Shown here piece by piece: positions 36,238 through 46,720 of a stretch of 64,000 nucleotides of DNA; the first letter of the stretch is position 1, and each line of letters starts with the position of its first letter. Source of the DNA: Prolixibacteraceae bacterium. Its GTDB lineage: Bacteria; Bacteroidota; Bacteroidia; Bacteroidales; Prolixibacteraceae. The DNA lies in NCBI GenBank assembly GCA_023229575.1, contig JALNYZ010000010.1, positions 91,111 through 155,110 on the forward strand. Reading direction: 5' to 3'. Under the pieces are notes generated by a model. That model saw nothing but the letters and a program-made list of their open reading frames with translations. It was not told the DNA's origin and made no database searches. The translations under genes were made by a program, and so were the position numbers.

Positions 36238-39200
36238 ATGGCTTATAATGCTTTTCAAAAATTAACCGATAATATATCGGCTATCCGGCTTGCATTAGAG
36301 TGGGACAAGAAATCCCGGCTTTATGCAACCGATATTGCAACGCTTCAAAAGTATTCCGGCTTTGGCGGGATAAAGGCGGTATTATATCCTCCAACAACCC
36401 GTGAGCAGTGGATAAAGCAGGGTGCAACGGATAGTGACCTGCGGTTGTTTCCGGGTATCCTGGAATTGCATGAACTATTGCAAAACCATTTTGACTCAAA
36501 ACAATACAGGGAAGCAGTTCAGTCGGTAAAAAATAGTGTACTGACCGCTTTTTACACACCTGAGATTGTACCGAAAACTTTGTACCGCATTTTAAATGAA
36601 CAAGGCATCAGGCCGAGGCGGATCTATGAACCCTCGGCTGGTTCGGGCGTGTTCATCACGGAAGCCGAAAAAGCATTTTCCAGACTTGAACAGGTAACGG
36701 CCATGGAAAAAGACCAGCTGACGGGTTCAGTGCTATCGGCACTAAACAGCAGCCTTTCTATAAAGGTCAAGACGCATATTGCAGGATTGGAAGAAACGCC
36801 GATTACAGATAACGGGCAATATGACCTTATTGTAAGCAATATTCCTTTCGGGAATTTTCCGGTTTATGATGAAACTTTTCCTGATAAGGAACTTTCCGGA
36901 AAAATTCACAATTACTTTTTTGCCAAAGGACTGGACAAAATAGCCAATGGAGGCCTGCTTGCCTATATTACGACCGATGCTTTCCTGAACAGCCCTTCCA
37001 ACCGTATGGCAAGGGAATACCTGTTTAAGCGGGCGGATTTTATCAGTTTATCTGTCATGCCCGATAACCTGATGAAAGAAACGGGCAACACCCAGGCTCC
37101 TAACCATTTGCTGATAGTACAGAAGAATGAAAGCAAACCGGGGCTTACCAACGAAGAAAATGAGTTGGTGGATACCGTGCAACAGGAAAATGAGTTCGGG
37201 CAGTTCCAACTCAATGCGTTCATCCACCGCCATACAGAACTGGTCACCGGCAATGAACTCAAAGCCGGGAGAAACCAATATGGCCATGCGAACCAAAGCG
37301 TGTGGCAGCATGGCGACATAAATGGTATTGAAGAAAAACTGGCGGTAACCATCCGGGAAGGGATCAGAGAGCGTTTTGACCAGAACCTGTTTTATCACGC
37401 ACAATTGATGACTGCTACCCATGAGCCGGAGGAACAAAAGCAAAGGTTTTCTTATTTGCCTATGCCTCAAAGCAAGGCCGCGTCCATTCCTGTGCAGTTG
37501 GGCTTGTTTGATACTGCCCCGGCAGAAAACATCGGACGGGCAATGGATTACCTTAACGATCTGGATAAATCAGTCATTCAGAAGCAGACGGTCCGTCTTA
37601 TCAGCACGATAAAGACCAGTGATAACCCTGCACATGAAAGCATTGTCCTTTTAACGGCCAAACAGGGAAAAGCCAACCGGTATTTATACAAATTGTATTC
37701 CAATGTAAAGGAAGTGCAGTTTTCTTCCAGTTGGATAAGCGCCTCACTGTTAAGCCATGAACTGGCGGCACTTGCCAGAGGGTTGCAGCAATATGGCCAT
37801 GCGTATATCTATGAGGGTGATAAAAGCCTGGAGCAGGCTTTTGGATTGGATAGTGGTCTCCAGAATTTACACGCATATCCTGAACTGAAACCTTTTTATA
37901 AAGAAGGCACATTGGTGGTGCATCAAAACCAGATTGGTATCCTCAGCAATATGGATGCGGAGTTTAAGCATGCCGGATTCCAGCCATTGCACCGGCAGGG
38001 TGACCTGGCATTTTACCAAAGCTACACCGGACTTCGTGACAGTTACCTTGAATTGTCCGCAAAGGAGTTGTCCGGCATAGTCCTGGCTGAAAAGGAACGT
38101 ATATCCCTGAACCAGCGCTACGATAGTTTTGTAGCGCAATATGGTTTTCTGAATAGCCCGGCCAACAATAAGCGCATCACCGGTGATGCGGCCTTTGGTT
38201 TTACTATCCTTTCTTCACTGGAACGGAAAGAAGGCTCTCAGCTTGTCAAAGCCGACATTCTCGTGCAATCTGTTGCCGGGCAGCAGGAACGGTTTATCAC
38301 CGATAACCCGCTGGATGCCCTTGCCCGCAGCCTGAATGAGAAAGGCCGGGTGGATATGGGCTATATGGGAACGACAACCGGATTGAATGAAAAGGAATTA
38401 ATCAGCAGGTTGGGCAATCATATCTACCTGAACCCGGTGACGGATGCGTGGGAAACTGCCGACAAGTATTTAAGCGGCAACGTGGTAGAGAAATTACAGC
38501 AGGCCGAAGAGATATTAAGGGATAATCCCGGAAACCTGCAATATCAAAAGAGCCTTGAAGCCATTGAAAAAGTACAGCCCGAAAAGATTCCTTTTGAGTT
38601 GCTGGACTTCAACCTGGGCGAACGCTGGATTCCCCTTCATTATTATGAGCGGTTCGCCCGGCAGTTGTTTGAACAGTATACCAGCATCAATTATTTTACA
38701 TCGCTCGATACGTTCAAGGTCAATACCTCCGGGCATAACGCCAAAATTGACCGGGAGTATGCCGTTACACCTAGGAGTGGAAGGACAACCTATGGTTACA
38801 CCATGCTGGAACATGCGCTGGAAAATACCACGCCCTTTTTCACCTATGAGGTAACGGGGCCGGATGACAAGACCATTCGCCTGCCCGACAATGAAGCCAT
38901 ACAGCTTGCCCACCAGAAGATTGAGAACATACGCACCGGTTTCACGGACTGGTTGCGGGAACTTCCGGACAGTGACAAGAAGCACCTGGAAAGCCTGTAT
39001 AACCAAACCTTTAATTGCTACGTGCTGCGGGAATACGATGGCAGCCACCAGCGTTTTCCGAGGCTGGACAAAAAGGCCCTGGGCATTGAGGAGCTGTACA
39101 GCTCGCAAAAAAATGCGGCATGGCGTATCATTCAGAACCGTGGCGCCCTGATCGATCATGAAGTGGGGCTGGGAAAAACACTCACCATGATCATTGCCGC

Positions 39201-41823
39201 TACTGAGATGAAGAGGCTGGGCATCGTGCATAAGCCTATGATCCTGGCGCTGAAGGCCAATGTGAACCAGATTGCAGAGACGTACCACAAAGCTTATCCA
39301 TTTGCCCGGATCCTGGCTCCGGGAGAGAATGATTTTACCCCGGACAAACGCCTGCGCCTGTTCCATGAAATCAAGAACAACAATTGGGACTGCATCATCC
39401 TGACCCATGACCAGTTTGGTAAAATACCCCAATCACCACAGATACAGAAAGAGATTTTCCAGGCAGAACTGGATAATGTGGAGCGTGACCTGGAGACCCT
39501 GAAAGATTTGGGTGGCGATATTTCCAAGCGAATGCTGAAAGGGCTTGAAATACGCAAGAACAACCTGGAAGGCCAATTAAAGGGCATACTGAAAAATATC
39601 GAAGAAAAGAAAGATGCGGGCATCAACTTTCAGGAAATGGGCATTGACCACCTGTTTGTGGATGAAGCGCATAAATTCAAGAACCTGACCTTTACAACCC
39701 GGCACAACCGGGTGGCCGGGCTTGGCAATATGGAGGGGAGCCAGAAAGCGCTCAACATGCTTTTTGCCGTGCGGACCCTGCAGGAAAAATTCAATGCTGA
39801 CCTGTGCGTTACCTTTTTATCCGGTACGCCCATCTCCAACAGCCTGACAGAAATGTACCTGCTGTTCAAATACCTGCGGCCAAAAGAAATGGAGCGACAA
39901 CGTATTGAAAACTTTGACGGGTGGGCTGCGGTGTTTGCCCGCAAAACCACTGATTTTGAATTTTCGGTTACCAATGAGATTATTGCCAAAGAACGTTTCC
40001 GTCATTTCATCAAGGTCCCCGAACTGGCCCTGTTCTACAATGAGATCACTGACTACAAGACGGCCAGACACATCCGTCTGGACAAACCGGAAATCAATGA
40101 AACGCTTGTCAACATCAAACCCACACCGGAGCAAAGTGAGTTCATCAAAAACCTGATGCAATTCGCCAAAACAGGTGATGGAACGCTCATTGGCCGGGGA
40201 AAATTAAGTGATGATGAGGACAAAGGGCGAATGCTGATTGCGACCAACTACGCAAAAAAAATGTCAGCGGATATGCGCCTGATTGATCCGTGGAAATACA
40301 GCGACCATCCCGACAACAAAGTTAACGTCTGCGCCCGGAAAGTAGCGGAACTGTTCCACCACAGCCATGGCCATAAAGGAACACAGATTGTCTTTTCGGA
40401 TATTGGTACGCCCAAGCCCGATGACTTTAATCTCTATGATGCCCTGAAAGAAAAGCTGGTCCGGGATTTTAATATTCCTGCCAGGGCAATCACTTTTATC
40501 CACGACTGGACAGATAAACAAAAACCCGAACTATTCCGGAAAATGAATACCGGTGAAATCCGCATCCTGATTGGCAGTACGGAAAAGGCGGGTACAGGAC
40601 TGAACGTGCAGCAACGTGTGGTTGCCATGCACCACCTGGATATACCATGGAAGCCTTCGGAACTGGAACAGCGCAACGGACGCGGGGCCAGGCAGGGCAA
40701 TGTGCTGGCGAAAGAGCAGTACTATAACAAAGTGCATAATTACATCTACGCCGTAGAACAGTCACTGGACAACTACAAGTTTAACCTGCTGAAGAACAAA
40801 CAGACATTTATCAGCCAGATGAAAAACTGTGAACTCAGCGTGCGCAGCATCGATGAAGGTTCGGCAGATGAAAAAAGCGGGATGAATTTTTCGGAATACA
40901 TCGCCGTGCTGTCAGGCGATACAACCCTACTGGAAAAATCAAAACTGGAAAAGAAAATAGCGGTCATGGAAAGCCTGAGAAAAGCGCATTTCAAGGAAGT
41001 ATCCCGTTCAAAAATCCAGTTGGAAGAGCTGCAAAAAGAAAAGGCAGCCACGGTAAAAACCCTGGAAAAACTGACCGCCGATGACTCCTGGTACAAAGGC
41101 AGGCTGCAATTGGAGAAGGACGGTACAAAAGCTAATCCTGTGATGCTGGATGGTTTTAACGGAAAAGATGCCGAAGCAATAGGCAAATACCTGATCGAAC
41201 TGTACGAAACTTGGAAGCCGGGAGAAGACAGACCGGACGAACAGAAAATAGGTACGCTGTACGGTTTTGAACTGTACATCCGCAGGCAGCGGGAGTCTTA
41301 TGAAGAAAAAGGCATGTTTGAATACCGGTATTCAAACAGCTTCTATGCCCGGCGTTCACCGGATGGCATCAAATACACTTATACCAATGGAATACCGAAT
41401 GTCGACAACCCAAAACTGGCGGCACGTCATTTTCTCAGTGCCATTGACCGGGTGGATAGCCTGAAAGAAAAATACAGTAAGAACTTACAGGAGCTGGGAA
41501 AAGACATTCCAATGATAGCGCAGCTCACAACGAAACCTTTCGGCAAAGAAGCGGAATTGCAACAGATGAAAAGCGAACTGTCCCGGCTGGAAAGGGAGAT
41601 CACGATAAAAATACAGGAAAACCAGCTAAGGCAAAACAACCTGCCCGGTCAAAAGCCGGAGCCTGACACCGCAGTGCCCGTTATCAAAAGGGTTCCGGAG
41701 GAAGTGATGCCCGATTTTCTTACCCGGTTAAACGGGACCAGAGTAACGAATAGAGAAGCTGTAACGCTTAACATCACTACCACCGAAGGGCCAAGGTTGC
41801 AGCGCAGCAGGATACGATTATAA
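36238..41823 (+). CDS. Giant DNA-methylase-like plus SNF2-type helicase protein
   Basis: The 1,861-aa product starts at ATG 36238 (TTG 36223 is in frame). An N-terminal N6-adenine methyltransferase-like domain has EPSAGSGVFI (S-adenosylmethionine motif, residue 131) and SNIPFGN at 200-206 in place of the usual NPPF/Y. A middle SNF2/superfamily 2 helicase has DHEVGLGKTL (Walker A near 976-981), DEAHKF (1142) and the helicase motif VI QRNGRGARQGN. Such proteins are common in Bacteroidetes conjugative elements and may protect or process incoming DNA. The Ile in NIPF may disable methylation. The last 400 residues are coiled-coil-like. Confidence 0.85.
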   Translation: MAYNAFQKLTDNISAIRLALEWDKKSRLYATDIATLQKYSGFGGIKAVLYPPTTREQWIKQGATDSDLRLFPGILELHELLQNHFDSKQYREAVQSVKNSVLTAFYTPEIVPKTLYRILNEQGIRPRRIYEPSAGSGVFITEAEKAFSRLEQVTAMEKDQLTGSVLSALNSSLSIKVKTHIAGLEETPITDNGQYDLIVSNIPFGNFPVYDETFPDKELSGKIHNYFFAKGLDKIANGGLLAYITTDAFLNSPSNRMAREYLFKRADFISLSVMPDNLMKETGNTQAPNHLLIVQKNESKPGLTNEENELVDTVQQENEFGQFQLNAFIHRHTELVTGNELKAGRNQYGHANQSVWQHGDINGIEEKLAVTIREGIRERFDQNLFYHAQLMTATHEPEEQKQRFSYLPMPQSKAASIPVQLGLFDTAPAENIGRAMDYLNDLDKSVIQKQTVRLISTIKTSDNPAHESIVLLTAKQGKANRYLYKLYSNVKEVQFSSSWISASLLSHELAALARGLQQYGHAYIYEGDKSLEQAFGLDSGLQNLHAYPELKPFYKEGTLVVHQNQIGILSNMDAEFKHAGFQPLHRQGDLAFYQSYTGLRDSYLELSAKELSGIVLAEKERISLNQRYDSFVAQYGFLNSPANNKRITGDAAFGFTILSSLERKEGSQLVKADILVQSVAGQQERFITDNPLDALARSLNEKGRVDMGYMGTTTGLNEKELISRLGNHIYLNPVTDAWETADKYLSGNVVEKLQQAEEILRDNPGNLQYQKSLEAIEKVQPEKIPFELLDFNLGERWIPLHYYERFARQLFEQYTSINYFTSLDTFKVNTSGHNAKIDREYAVTPRSGRTTYGYTMLEHALENTTPFFTYEVTGPDDKTIRLPDNEAIQLAHQKIENIRTGFTDWLRELPDSDKKHLESLYNQTFNCYVLREYDGSHQRFPRLDKKALGIEELYSSQKNAAWRIIQNRGALIDHEVGLGKTLTMIIAATEMKRLGIVHKPMILALKANVNQIAETYHKAYPFARILAPGENDFTPDKRLRLFHEIKNNNWDCIILTHDQFGKIPQSPQIQKEIFQAELDNVERDLETLKDLGGDISKRMLKGLEIRKNNLEGQLKGILKNIEEKKDAGINFQEMGIDHLFVDEAHKFKNLTFTTRHNRVAGLGNMEGSQKALNMLFAVRTLQEKFNADLCVTFLSGTPISNSLTEMYLLFKYLRPKEMERQRIENFDGWAAVFARKTTDFEFSVTNEIIAKERFRHFIKVPELALFYNEITDYKTARHIRLDKPEINETLVNIKPTPEQSEFIKNLMQFAKTGDGTLIGRGKLSDDEDKGRMLIATNYAKKMSADMRLIDPWKYSDHPDNKVNVCARKVAELFHHSHGHKGTQIVFSDIGTPKPDDFNLYDALKEKLVRDFNIPARAITFIHDWTDKQKPELFRKMNTGEIRILIGSTEKAGTGLNVQQRVVAMHHLDIPWKPSELEQRNGRGARQGNVLAKEQYYNKVHNYIYAVEQSLDNYKFNLLKNKQTFISQMKNCELSVRSIDEGSADEKSGMNFSEYIAVLSGDTTLLEKSKLEKKIAVMESLRKAHFKEVSRSKIQLEELQKEKAATVKTLEKLTADDSWYKGRLQLEKDGTKANPVMLDGFNGKDAEAIGKYLIELYETWKPGEDRPDEQKIGTLYGFELYIRRQRESYEEKGMFEYRYSNSFYARRSPDGIKYTYTNGIPNVDNPKLAARHFLSAIDRVDSLKEKYSKNLQELGKDIPMIAQLTTKPFGKEAELQQMKSELSRLEREITIKIQENQLRQNNLPGQKPEPDTAVPVIKRVPEEVMPDFLTRLNGTRVTNREAVTLNITTTEGPRLQRSRIRL

Positions 41824-41841
41824 CCCAATAAAAATACAGTT

Positions 41842-42156
41842 ATGGCAAACAGTGTATATCAAATCAATAAAGGCATTAACAGGAGTATCGAGTTCAAGGG
41901 GTTGAGGGCCCAGTATATCTGGTACCTGGGCGGCGGGGTTGCTGCCTTGCTCATCCTGTTTGCCGTCATGTACATCATCGGCATACCCTCCCTGATCTGC
42001 ATCGGGGTTATCCTGGTTGCCGGGACAGTGCTGGTCGTGAAGATTTACGGCATGAGCGGCAAATACGGGGAACATGGTCTGATGAAAGCCATTGCCCGGC
42101 GGCAGGTTCCCAAAGTCATCAAAACCTACAGCAGGAAAGTTTTTCTTCAAAAGTGA
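41842..42156 (+). CDS. traF: TraF-type conjugative transposon protein (DUF4133)
   Basis: The 104-aa product starts with a conserved NKGINRSIEFKGL motif and has two adjacent transmembrane helices (WYLGGGVAALLILFAVMYIIG and LICIGVILVAGTVLVVKIYG). This is the DUF4133/TraF pattern of Bacteroidetes conjugation systems, a small inner-membrane subunit related to VirB3. TraG follows after 62 bp. Confidence 0.88.
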   Translation: MANSVYQINKGINRSIEFKGLRAQYIWYLGGGVAALLILFAVMYIIGIPSLICIGVILVAGTVLVVKIYGMSGKYGEHGLMKAIARRQVPKVIKTYSRKVFLQK

Positions 42157-42218
42157 TAAGAGATGAAGAGGCGGAGAATTCCTTATGAATAGAAAAATAA
42201 CAAGGTAAAAAAGTGCAT

Positions 42219-44696
42219 ATGGAAAAGTTGCTGGATGATATTTTGCCCATTATGGGCGTAGAGCATGATTGTATCCTGTCCGGGCAGGGCGATGTGACCA
42301 TCGTGTTCCGGGCGGAGCTGCCTGAGATATTCACCTTATCAGATCAGGAATATGAAGCCTTTCACCAGACCTGGGTGAAGTCCATTAAGATACTGCCCCG
42401 CTTCAGTGTGTTCCATAAACAGGATTGGTTTATTGACAGCAAACACCAGCCTGATTTTACAAAAGAAGACACCAGTTTCCTGACACGAAGCAGTGAGCGT
42501 TTTTTCAATGAGCGCCCCTTTCTGGCACATACCTGTTACATCCTTCTGACCAAAAAACCGGCAGGAAGAAAACCGTCCAGCTCACTGTTTTCAAACCTGC
42601 TCAGAAAATCAATTGTGCCGGAGGAGACATTGAAACCTCAATTGCTACAGGATTTTCTGGATAGTGCAGGACAGTTTAAACGGATACTGGAAGACAGTGG
42701 ATTTGTCAGGCTGACCCGCTTAAAAGAGGCTGATCTTATGAGTCAGGGCCGAAAGGCCGGGCTGATCGAACGTTACTGCCATCTGCATGAAAAAGATTCC
42801 GCTATTGTTTTTAAGGATATGGAGCTGGGCGGCGATATGCGCATCGGTGACCAGTACTGTCAGCTCTATACCCTGGGTGATGCGGCCGATCTGCCAGCCC
42901 TCTGCGGTTCGCGCATCAATTACGACTGCTATTCTACCGACAAGACCAAGTTCAGCATCGGCTTTGCCAGCACCCTGGGGCAATTGCTTTCCTGTAATCA
43001 CATTTACAACCAGTACATCTTTCTTGAGGATGCGCAGCAGACACTGCGCAAACTGGAAAGCAAGCGGCTTCGGCTCCAGTCCCTTTCGGCCTATAGCCGG
43101 GAGAATATGATCGCACGGGATTCAACGAATGATTTTCTCAATGAAGCCATCAGCCAGCAACGCCTGCCTGTCAAATCACACTTTAACGTACTGGTGTGGA
43201 CCGAAGATAAAGGAGAACTGAAAGACCTGAAAAACAGGGTGTCCTCTGCACTGGCGCAGATGGATGCGGCGGCCAAACAGGAGACCGCAGGGGCCGCACA
43301 GATCTTCTGGGCAGGCATCCCGGGCAATGAGGCGGATTTCCCGATGAATGACACCTTTGATACGTTTGCCGAGCAGGCTACCTGTTTTCTGAACATGGAA
43401 ACGGGCTACCGTTCTTCGCTCAGCCCGGTAGGTATCCGGCTGGGCGACCGCCTGACCGGGAAACCGGTGCATGTGGACATCAGCGATGAGCCGGTGAAAA
43501 TGGGTATCTGCACCAACCGCAATAAATTCATTCTCGGGCCAAGCGGCAGCGGTAAATCTTTTTTCACCAACCATATGGTGCGCAGTTATTACGAACAGGG
43601 TACGCATATTGTGCTGGTGGATGTCGGGCATAGTTACAAAGGACTGTGCGATATGGTCAGCGGGTATTACTTCACTTACACCGAAGAAAAGCCCATCCGC
43701 TTCAACCCGTTTTTTATCGGGGAAGGCGATTCTCTGGATACAGAGAAAAAAGAAAGCATCAAAACCATGTTGCTGGCGCTCTGGAAAAAAGACAATGAAG
43801 AATTTAAGCGCAGCGAATACGTGGCCTTGTCCAATGCTATCAGCGGGTATTTTAACTACCTGGACACCCACCCGGAGTTGTTCCCCTGTTTTGACACCTT
43901 TTATGATTTTCTGAAAAATGAGTATGTAAGCGTGCTGGAATCCGACAAAGTGAAGGACAGGGATTTTGATGTGAACAACTTTCTGTATGTACTTCGCCCT
44001 TACTATAAGGGCGGTGAATTTGACTACCTGCTCAACGCAACGGAAAACCTGGACCTGCTCAAGGAAAGGTTCATTGTCTTTGAACTGGATAATATCAAAA
44101 ATCACCCCATTTTATTCCCGGTCGTGACCATCATTATCATGGAGGTTTTCATCAATAAGATGCGTAAAATGAAGGGGATACGGAAGATGATATTAATAGA
44201 AGAGGCCTGGAAAGCACTGATGAAGGAGGGTTTTGCAGAATACATCAAATACCTGTTCAAAACGGTGCGTAAGTTCTTCGGGGAGGCCATTGTTGTCACG
44301 CAGGAAGTGGAAGACATCATCTCGTCACCTGTGGTCAAGCAAGCCATCATCAATAACAGCGACTGTAAAATACTGCTTGACCAGTCAAAATACCAGAACA
44401 AATTTGACCAGATACAGGAGCTGCTGGGGCTGACTGAGAAAGAAAAGGCGCTGGTACTGTCTGTGAACAAGGCCAATGACCCTTCTAAAAAATACAAGGA
44501 AGTGTTTATCTCGCTGGGAGGTATGTTATCGAAAGTGTACCGAACGGAAGTGAGCCTGGAGGAATACCTGGCCTACACTACGGAAGAAACGGAAAAAGTG
44601 AAAGTACAGGCGTATGCCGCAAGGTTTGGCGGTGACATACAAAAAGGCATCGCTGCTTTGGCCAATGACATGAGAAGCAATAACCCTAAAAAATAA
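42219..44696 (+). CDS. traG: TraG-type conjugation ATPase (VirB4-like)
   Basis: The 825-aa product starts at ATG 42219 (GTG 42213 is in frame). GPSGSGKS (residues 440-447) is the Walker A site, and VLVDVGHSYKGLC and MILIEEAWKAL (Walker B) follow. The C-terminal part QEVEDIISSPVVKQAIINNSDCKILL is typical of TraG/VirB4 proteins. The long N-terminal region has the VirB4-like membrane-proximal fold. It powers pilus assembly and substrate secretion from the cytoplasmic face. Its intact size and motifs suggest that this core of the element could still work. Confidence 0.93.
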   Translation: MEKLLDDILPIMGVEHDCILSGQGDVTIVFRAELPEIFTLSDQEYEAFHQTWVKSIKILPRFSVFHKQDWFIDSKHQPDFTKEDTSFLTRSSERFFNERPFLAHTCYILLTKKPAGRKPSSSLFSNLLRKSIVPEETLKPQLLQDFLDSAGQFKRILEDSGFVRLTRLKEADLMSQGRKAGLIERYCHLHEKDSAIVFKDMELGGDMRIGDQYCQLYTLGDAADLPALCGSRINYDCYSTDKTKFSIGFASTLGQLLSCNHIYNQYIFLEDAQQTLRKLESKRLRLQSLSAYSRENMIARDSTNDFLNEAISQQRLPVKSHFNVLVWTEDKGELKDLKNRVSSALAQMDAAAKQETAGAAQIFWAGIPGNEADFPMNDTFDTFAEQATCFLNMETGYRSSLSPVGIRLGDRLTGKPVHVDISDEPVKMGICTNRNKFILGPSGSGKSFFTNHMVRSYYEQGTHIVLVDVGHSYKGLCDMVSGYYFTYTEEKPIRFNPFFIGEGDSLDTEKKESIKTMLLALWKKDNEEFKRSEYVALSNAISGYFNYLDTHPELFPCFDTFYDFLKNEYVSVLESDKVKDRDFDVNNFLYVLRPYYKGGEFDYLLNATENLDLLKERFIVFELDNIKNHPILFPVVTIIIMEVFINKMRKMKGIRKMILIEEAWKALMKEGFAEYIKYLFKTVRKFFGEAIVVTQEVEDIISSPVVKQAIINNSDCKILLDQSKYQNKFDQIQELLGLTEKEKALVLSVNKANDPSKKYKEVFISLGGMLSKVYRTEVSLEEYLAYTTEETEKVKVQAYAARFGGDIQKGIAALANDMRSNNPKK

Positions 44697-44712
44697 ACCC
44701 TAAAAAATAAAA

Positions 44713-45408
44713 ATGATGAAACGGTATATAAGAATTATGGCCATTGTATTGTGCTGTTCCCTGACCGTGTTGCCTGCAAGCCCGGTGAACGCCACACCTG
44801 TTGCCATACTAGAAATCATTAAGGCTGGTATTAAAAAGGTCATCAAAGCGGTTGACCTGCAAATACAGCGGTTACAGAACGAAACCATCTGGTTGCAAAA
44901 CGCCCAGAAGGCCCTTGAAAATACCCTGTCCAAACTTAAACTGGATGAGATTTCTGACTGGACACGGCGACAGAAAACGTTGTATAAAGACTACTTCGAA
45001 GAACTGGCAAAAGTAAAATCCATCATCTCCTATTACCAGCGTATCCGGGAAATTTCCCAAAAGCAGGTAAGATTGGTAGAACAGTACCAGAGGGCATGGA
45101 ACCTGCTGCGGCAGGACAAATATTTTACCGCGGATGAACTGGGGTTTATGGCAAAAGTATATTCAGGCATACTGGATGAGAGTGCCAAAAACCTCGACCA
45201 GATATTTCTGGTCATCAACTCCTTTACCACTACAATGAGCGATGCCAAAAGGCTTGAAATCATCAATGCAGCAGCCGACCAGGTGGATGCCAATTATTAC
45301 GACCTGACCCGCTTTAACAAGCAAAATATCATGCTCAGCCTGCAACGGGCAAAGGAGAAAAATGATGTGGAGGTAGTGAAAAAGTTATACGGTTTACCAA
45401 CCAATTAA
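44713..45408 (+). CDS. TraI-like exported protein of the transfer operon
   Basis: The 231-aa product has a signal peptide ending in NATPVA and is otherwise helical (KVIKAVDLQIQRLQNETIWLQNAQKALENTL). It is the first of three consecutive exported helical proteins of similar size. In Bacteroidetes transfer operons this slot is called TraI. Its likely place is the periplasm, as a component of the transfer channel, although the actual function is unknown. It starts 17 bp after TraG. Confidence 0.75.
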   Translation: MMKRYIRIMAIVLCCSLTVLPASPVNATPVAILEIIKAGIKKVIKAVDLQIQRLQNETIWLQNAQKALENTLSKLKLDEISDWTRRQKTLYKDYFEELAKVKSIISYYQRIREISQKQVRLVEQYQRAWNLLRQDKYFTADELGFMAKVYSGILDESAKNLDQIFLVINSFTTTMSDAKRLEIINAAADQVDANYYDLTRFNKQNIMLSLQRAKEKNDVEVVKKLYGLPTN

Positions 45409-45418
45409 AACAGAGACC

Positions 45419-46066
45419 ATGAAAAAATTACTGATTTTGTTCCTGCTCACAACAATTGTAACAACAACGCAGGCCCAGACTTTCGCCGAATGGTTCCGAC
45501 AAAAAAAGACACAAAAGCAGTACCTGATCCAGCAGATTGCAGCCTTGCAGGTGTATATCGGTTATGCGCAAAAGGGGTATTCCATCGCCAAAGAGGGGCT
45601 GAATGCTATTGGTGATTTCAAGAGGGGCGAATTTAAACTGCATACCGGTTATTTCAATTCCCTGAAAAGCGTCAACCCGAAAATAAAACAATATGCGAAA
45701 GTGGCTGACATCATGGCTATGCAGGTAACGATTATACAAGGCTATAGCAGGACCCGCCGCCAGGTGCGGGAAAGCGGTGCATTCAACAGGAAGGAACTGG
45801 ACTATATCGGGAGGGTATTGGGCAGGCTACTGGATGACTGTGAAAACACTCTGGATGAACTGATCACTGTAACCACGGACGGCAATCTGGAAATGAAAGA
45901 TAATGAGCGGCTAAAGCGAATTGACGTCCTGTATAAGGATATGACGGATAAATACACATTCTCCCAGAGTTTCAGCAATGAAACGATGGTACTGGCCGCA
46001 TCGAGAATAAGGGAAAACAATGATGTACAAACCAGCCGTGCCTTGTATTGCATTAGAAAAGCCTGA
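45419..46066 (+). CDS. Exported helical transfer protein, second of three
   Basis: The 215-aa product has a signal peptide ending in TTQAQ and shares GYAQKGYSIAKEGLNAI, FKLHTGYFNSL and IMVLAASR-type helices with the next gene. This type is often labelled TerB-like in annotations, but tellurite resistance is not shown by motif. It starts 11 bp after the previous gene. The three-gene tandem suggests duplication into a heteromeric complex. Confidence 0.7.
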   Translation: MKKLLILFLLTTIVTTTQAQTFAEWFRQKKTQKQYLIQQIAALQVYIGYAQKGYSIAKEGLNAIGDFKRGEFKLHTGYFNSLKSVNPKIKQYAKVADIMAMQVTIIQGYSRTRRQVRESGAFNRKELDYIGRVLGRLLDDCENTLDELITVTTDGNLEMKDNERLKRIDVLYKDMTDKYTFSQSFSNETMVLAASRIRENNDVQTSRALYCIRKA

Positions 46067-46068
46067 CC

Positions 46069-46707
46069 ATGAAAAAGCTAATAATCATTTTAGGAATAGC
46101 ACTATTCAGTTTGCCTGTGGCAAATAAAGCCTCAGCGCAGGCAGATGAAATCGCCCAGCTTTTGCTGAACGTGGAAAAACTGGCACAGTTCAAACAGATT
46201 TTGTCAGACATGGAAAAAGGATATGAAATTCTCAGTGGTGGCTACAATACCATAAAGGATTTGTCACAGGGTAATTTCAGCCTGCACAAAACCTTTCTTG
46301 ACGCATTGATGGAGGTAAGCCCGAGAGTGAAGAATTATAAACGGGTGGCCGACATTATCAATTACCAGGTCATTTTGGAAAAGGAATACAAATCAGCCTT
46401 TAACCGGTTTAAGCGGGATCGTAATTTCAACCAGCAGGAACTGGCCTACCTCGAAAGGGTGTATGAGAACCTGTTTAAGCAAAGCCTCAATAACCTGGAC
46501 GACCTGGTTACCATCATCACCGCAAACCAGCTTCGCATGAGCGATGATGAACGGCTGGGGGCGATTGACAAAATATTTGCCGATATGCAGGACAAGCTGC
46601 TGTTCCTGCGGCATTTCAACAACAATACCTCCGTACTGGCCTTGCAGCGTGCAAAAGAGAGGAACGATGCGAATACGATGCGCCACATTTATGGCATAAA
46701 CAACTAA
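46069..46707 (+). CDS. Exported helical transfer protein, third of three
   Basis: The 212-aa product has a signal peptide ending in ASAQA. Motifs FKQILSDMEKGYEIL, GGYNTIKDLSQGNFSLHKTFLDAL and LALQRAKERND align with the preceding gene and, more weakly, with the 231-aa protein at 44713. It starts two bases after the preceding stop, so translational coupling is likely. The function is unknown, probably periplasmic and linked to the conjugation apparatus. Confidence 0.7.
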   Translation: MKKLIIILGIALFSLPVANKASAQADEIAQLLLNVEKLAQFKQILSDMEKGYEILSGGYNTIKDLSQGNFSLHKTFLDALMEVSPRVKNYKRVADIINYQVILEKEYKSAFNRFKRDRNFNQQELAYLERVYENLFKQSLNNLDDLVTIITANQLRMSDDERLGAIDKIFADMQDKLLFLRHFNNNTSVLALQRAKERNDANTMRHIYGINN

Positions 46708-46720
46708 AAAGATTACAAAT

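Noticed and set aside
38515..39432. A 305-codon open frame on the strand opposite the methylase/helicase gene
   Set aside because: It lies wholly antisense to a well-supported conserved frame. It shows no recognisable domain and no start or neighbour context, so it is a codon-bias shadow.
43176..44105. A 309-codon antisense frame within the TraG gene
   Set aside because: The opposite strand encodes TraG with intact Walker motifs, and the antisense product matches nothing.
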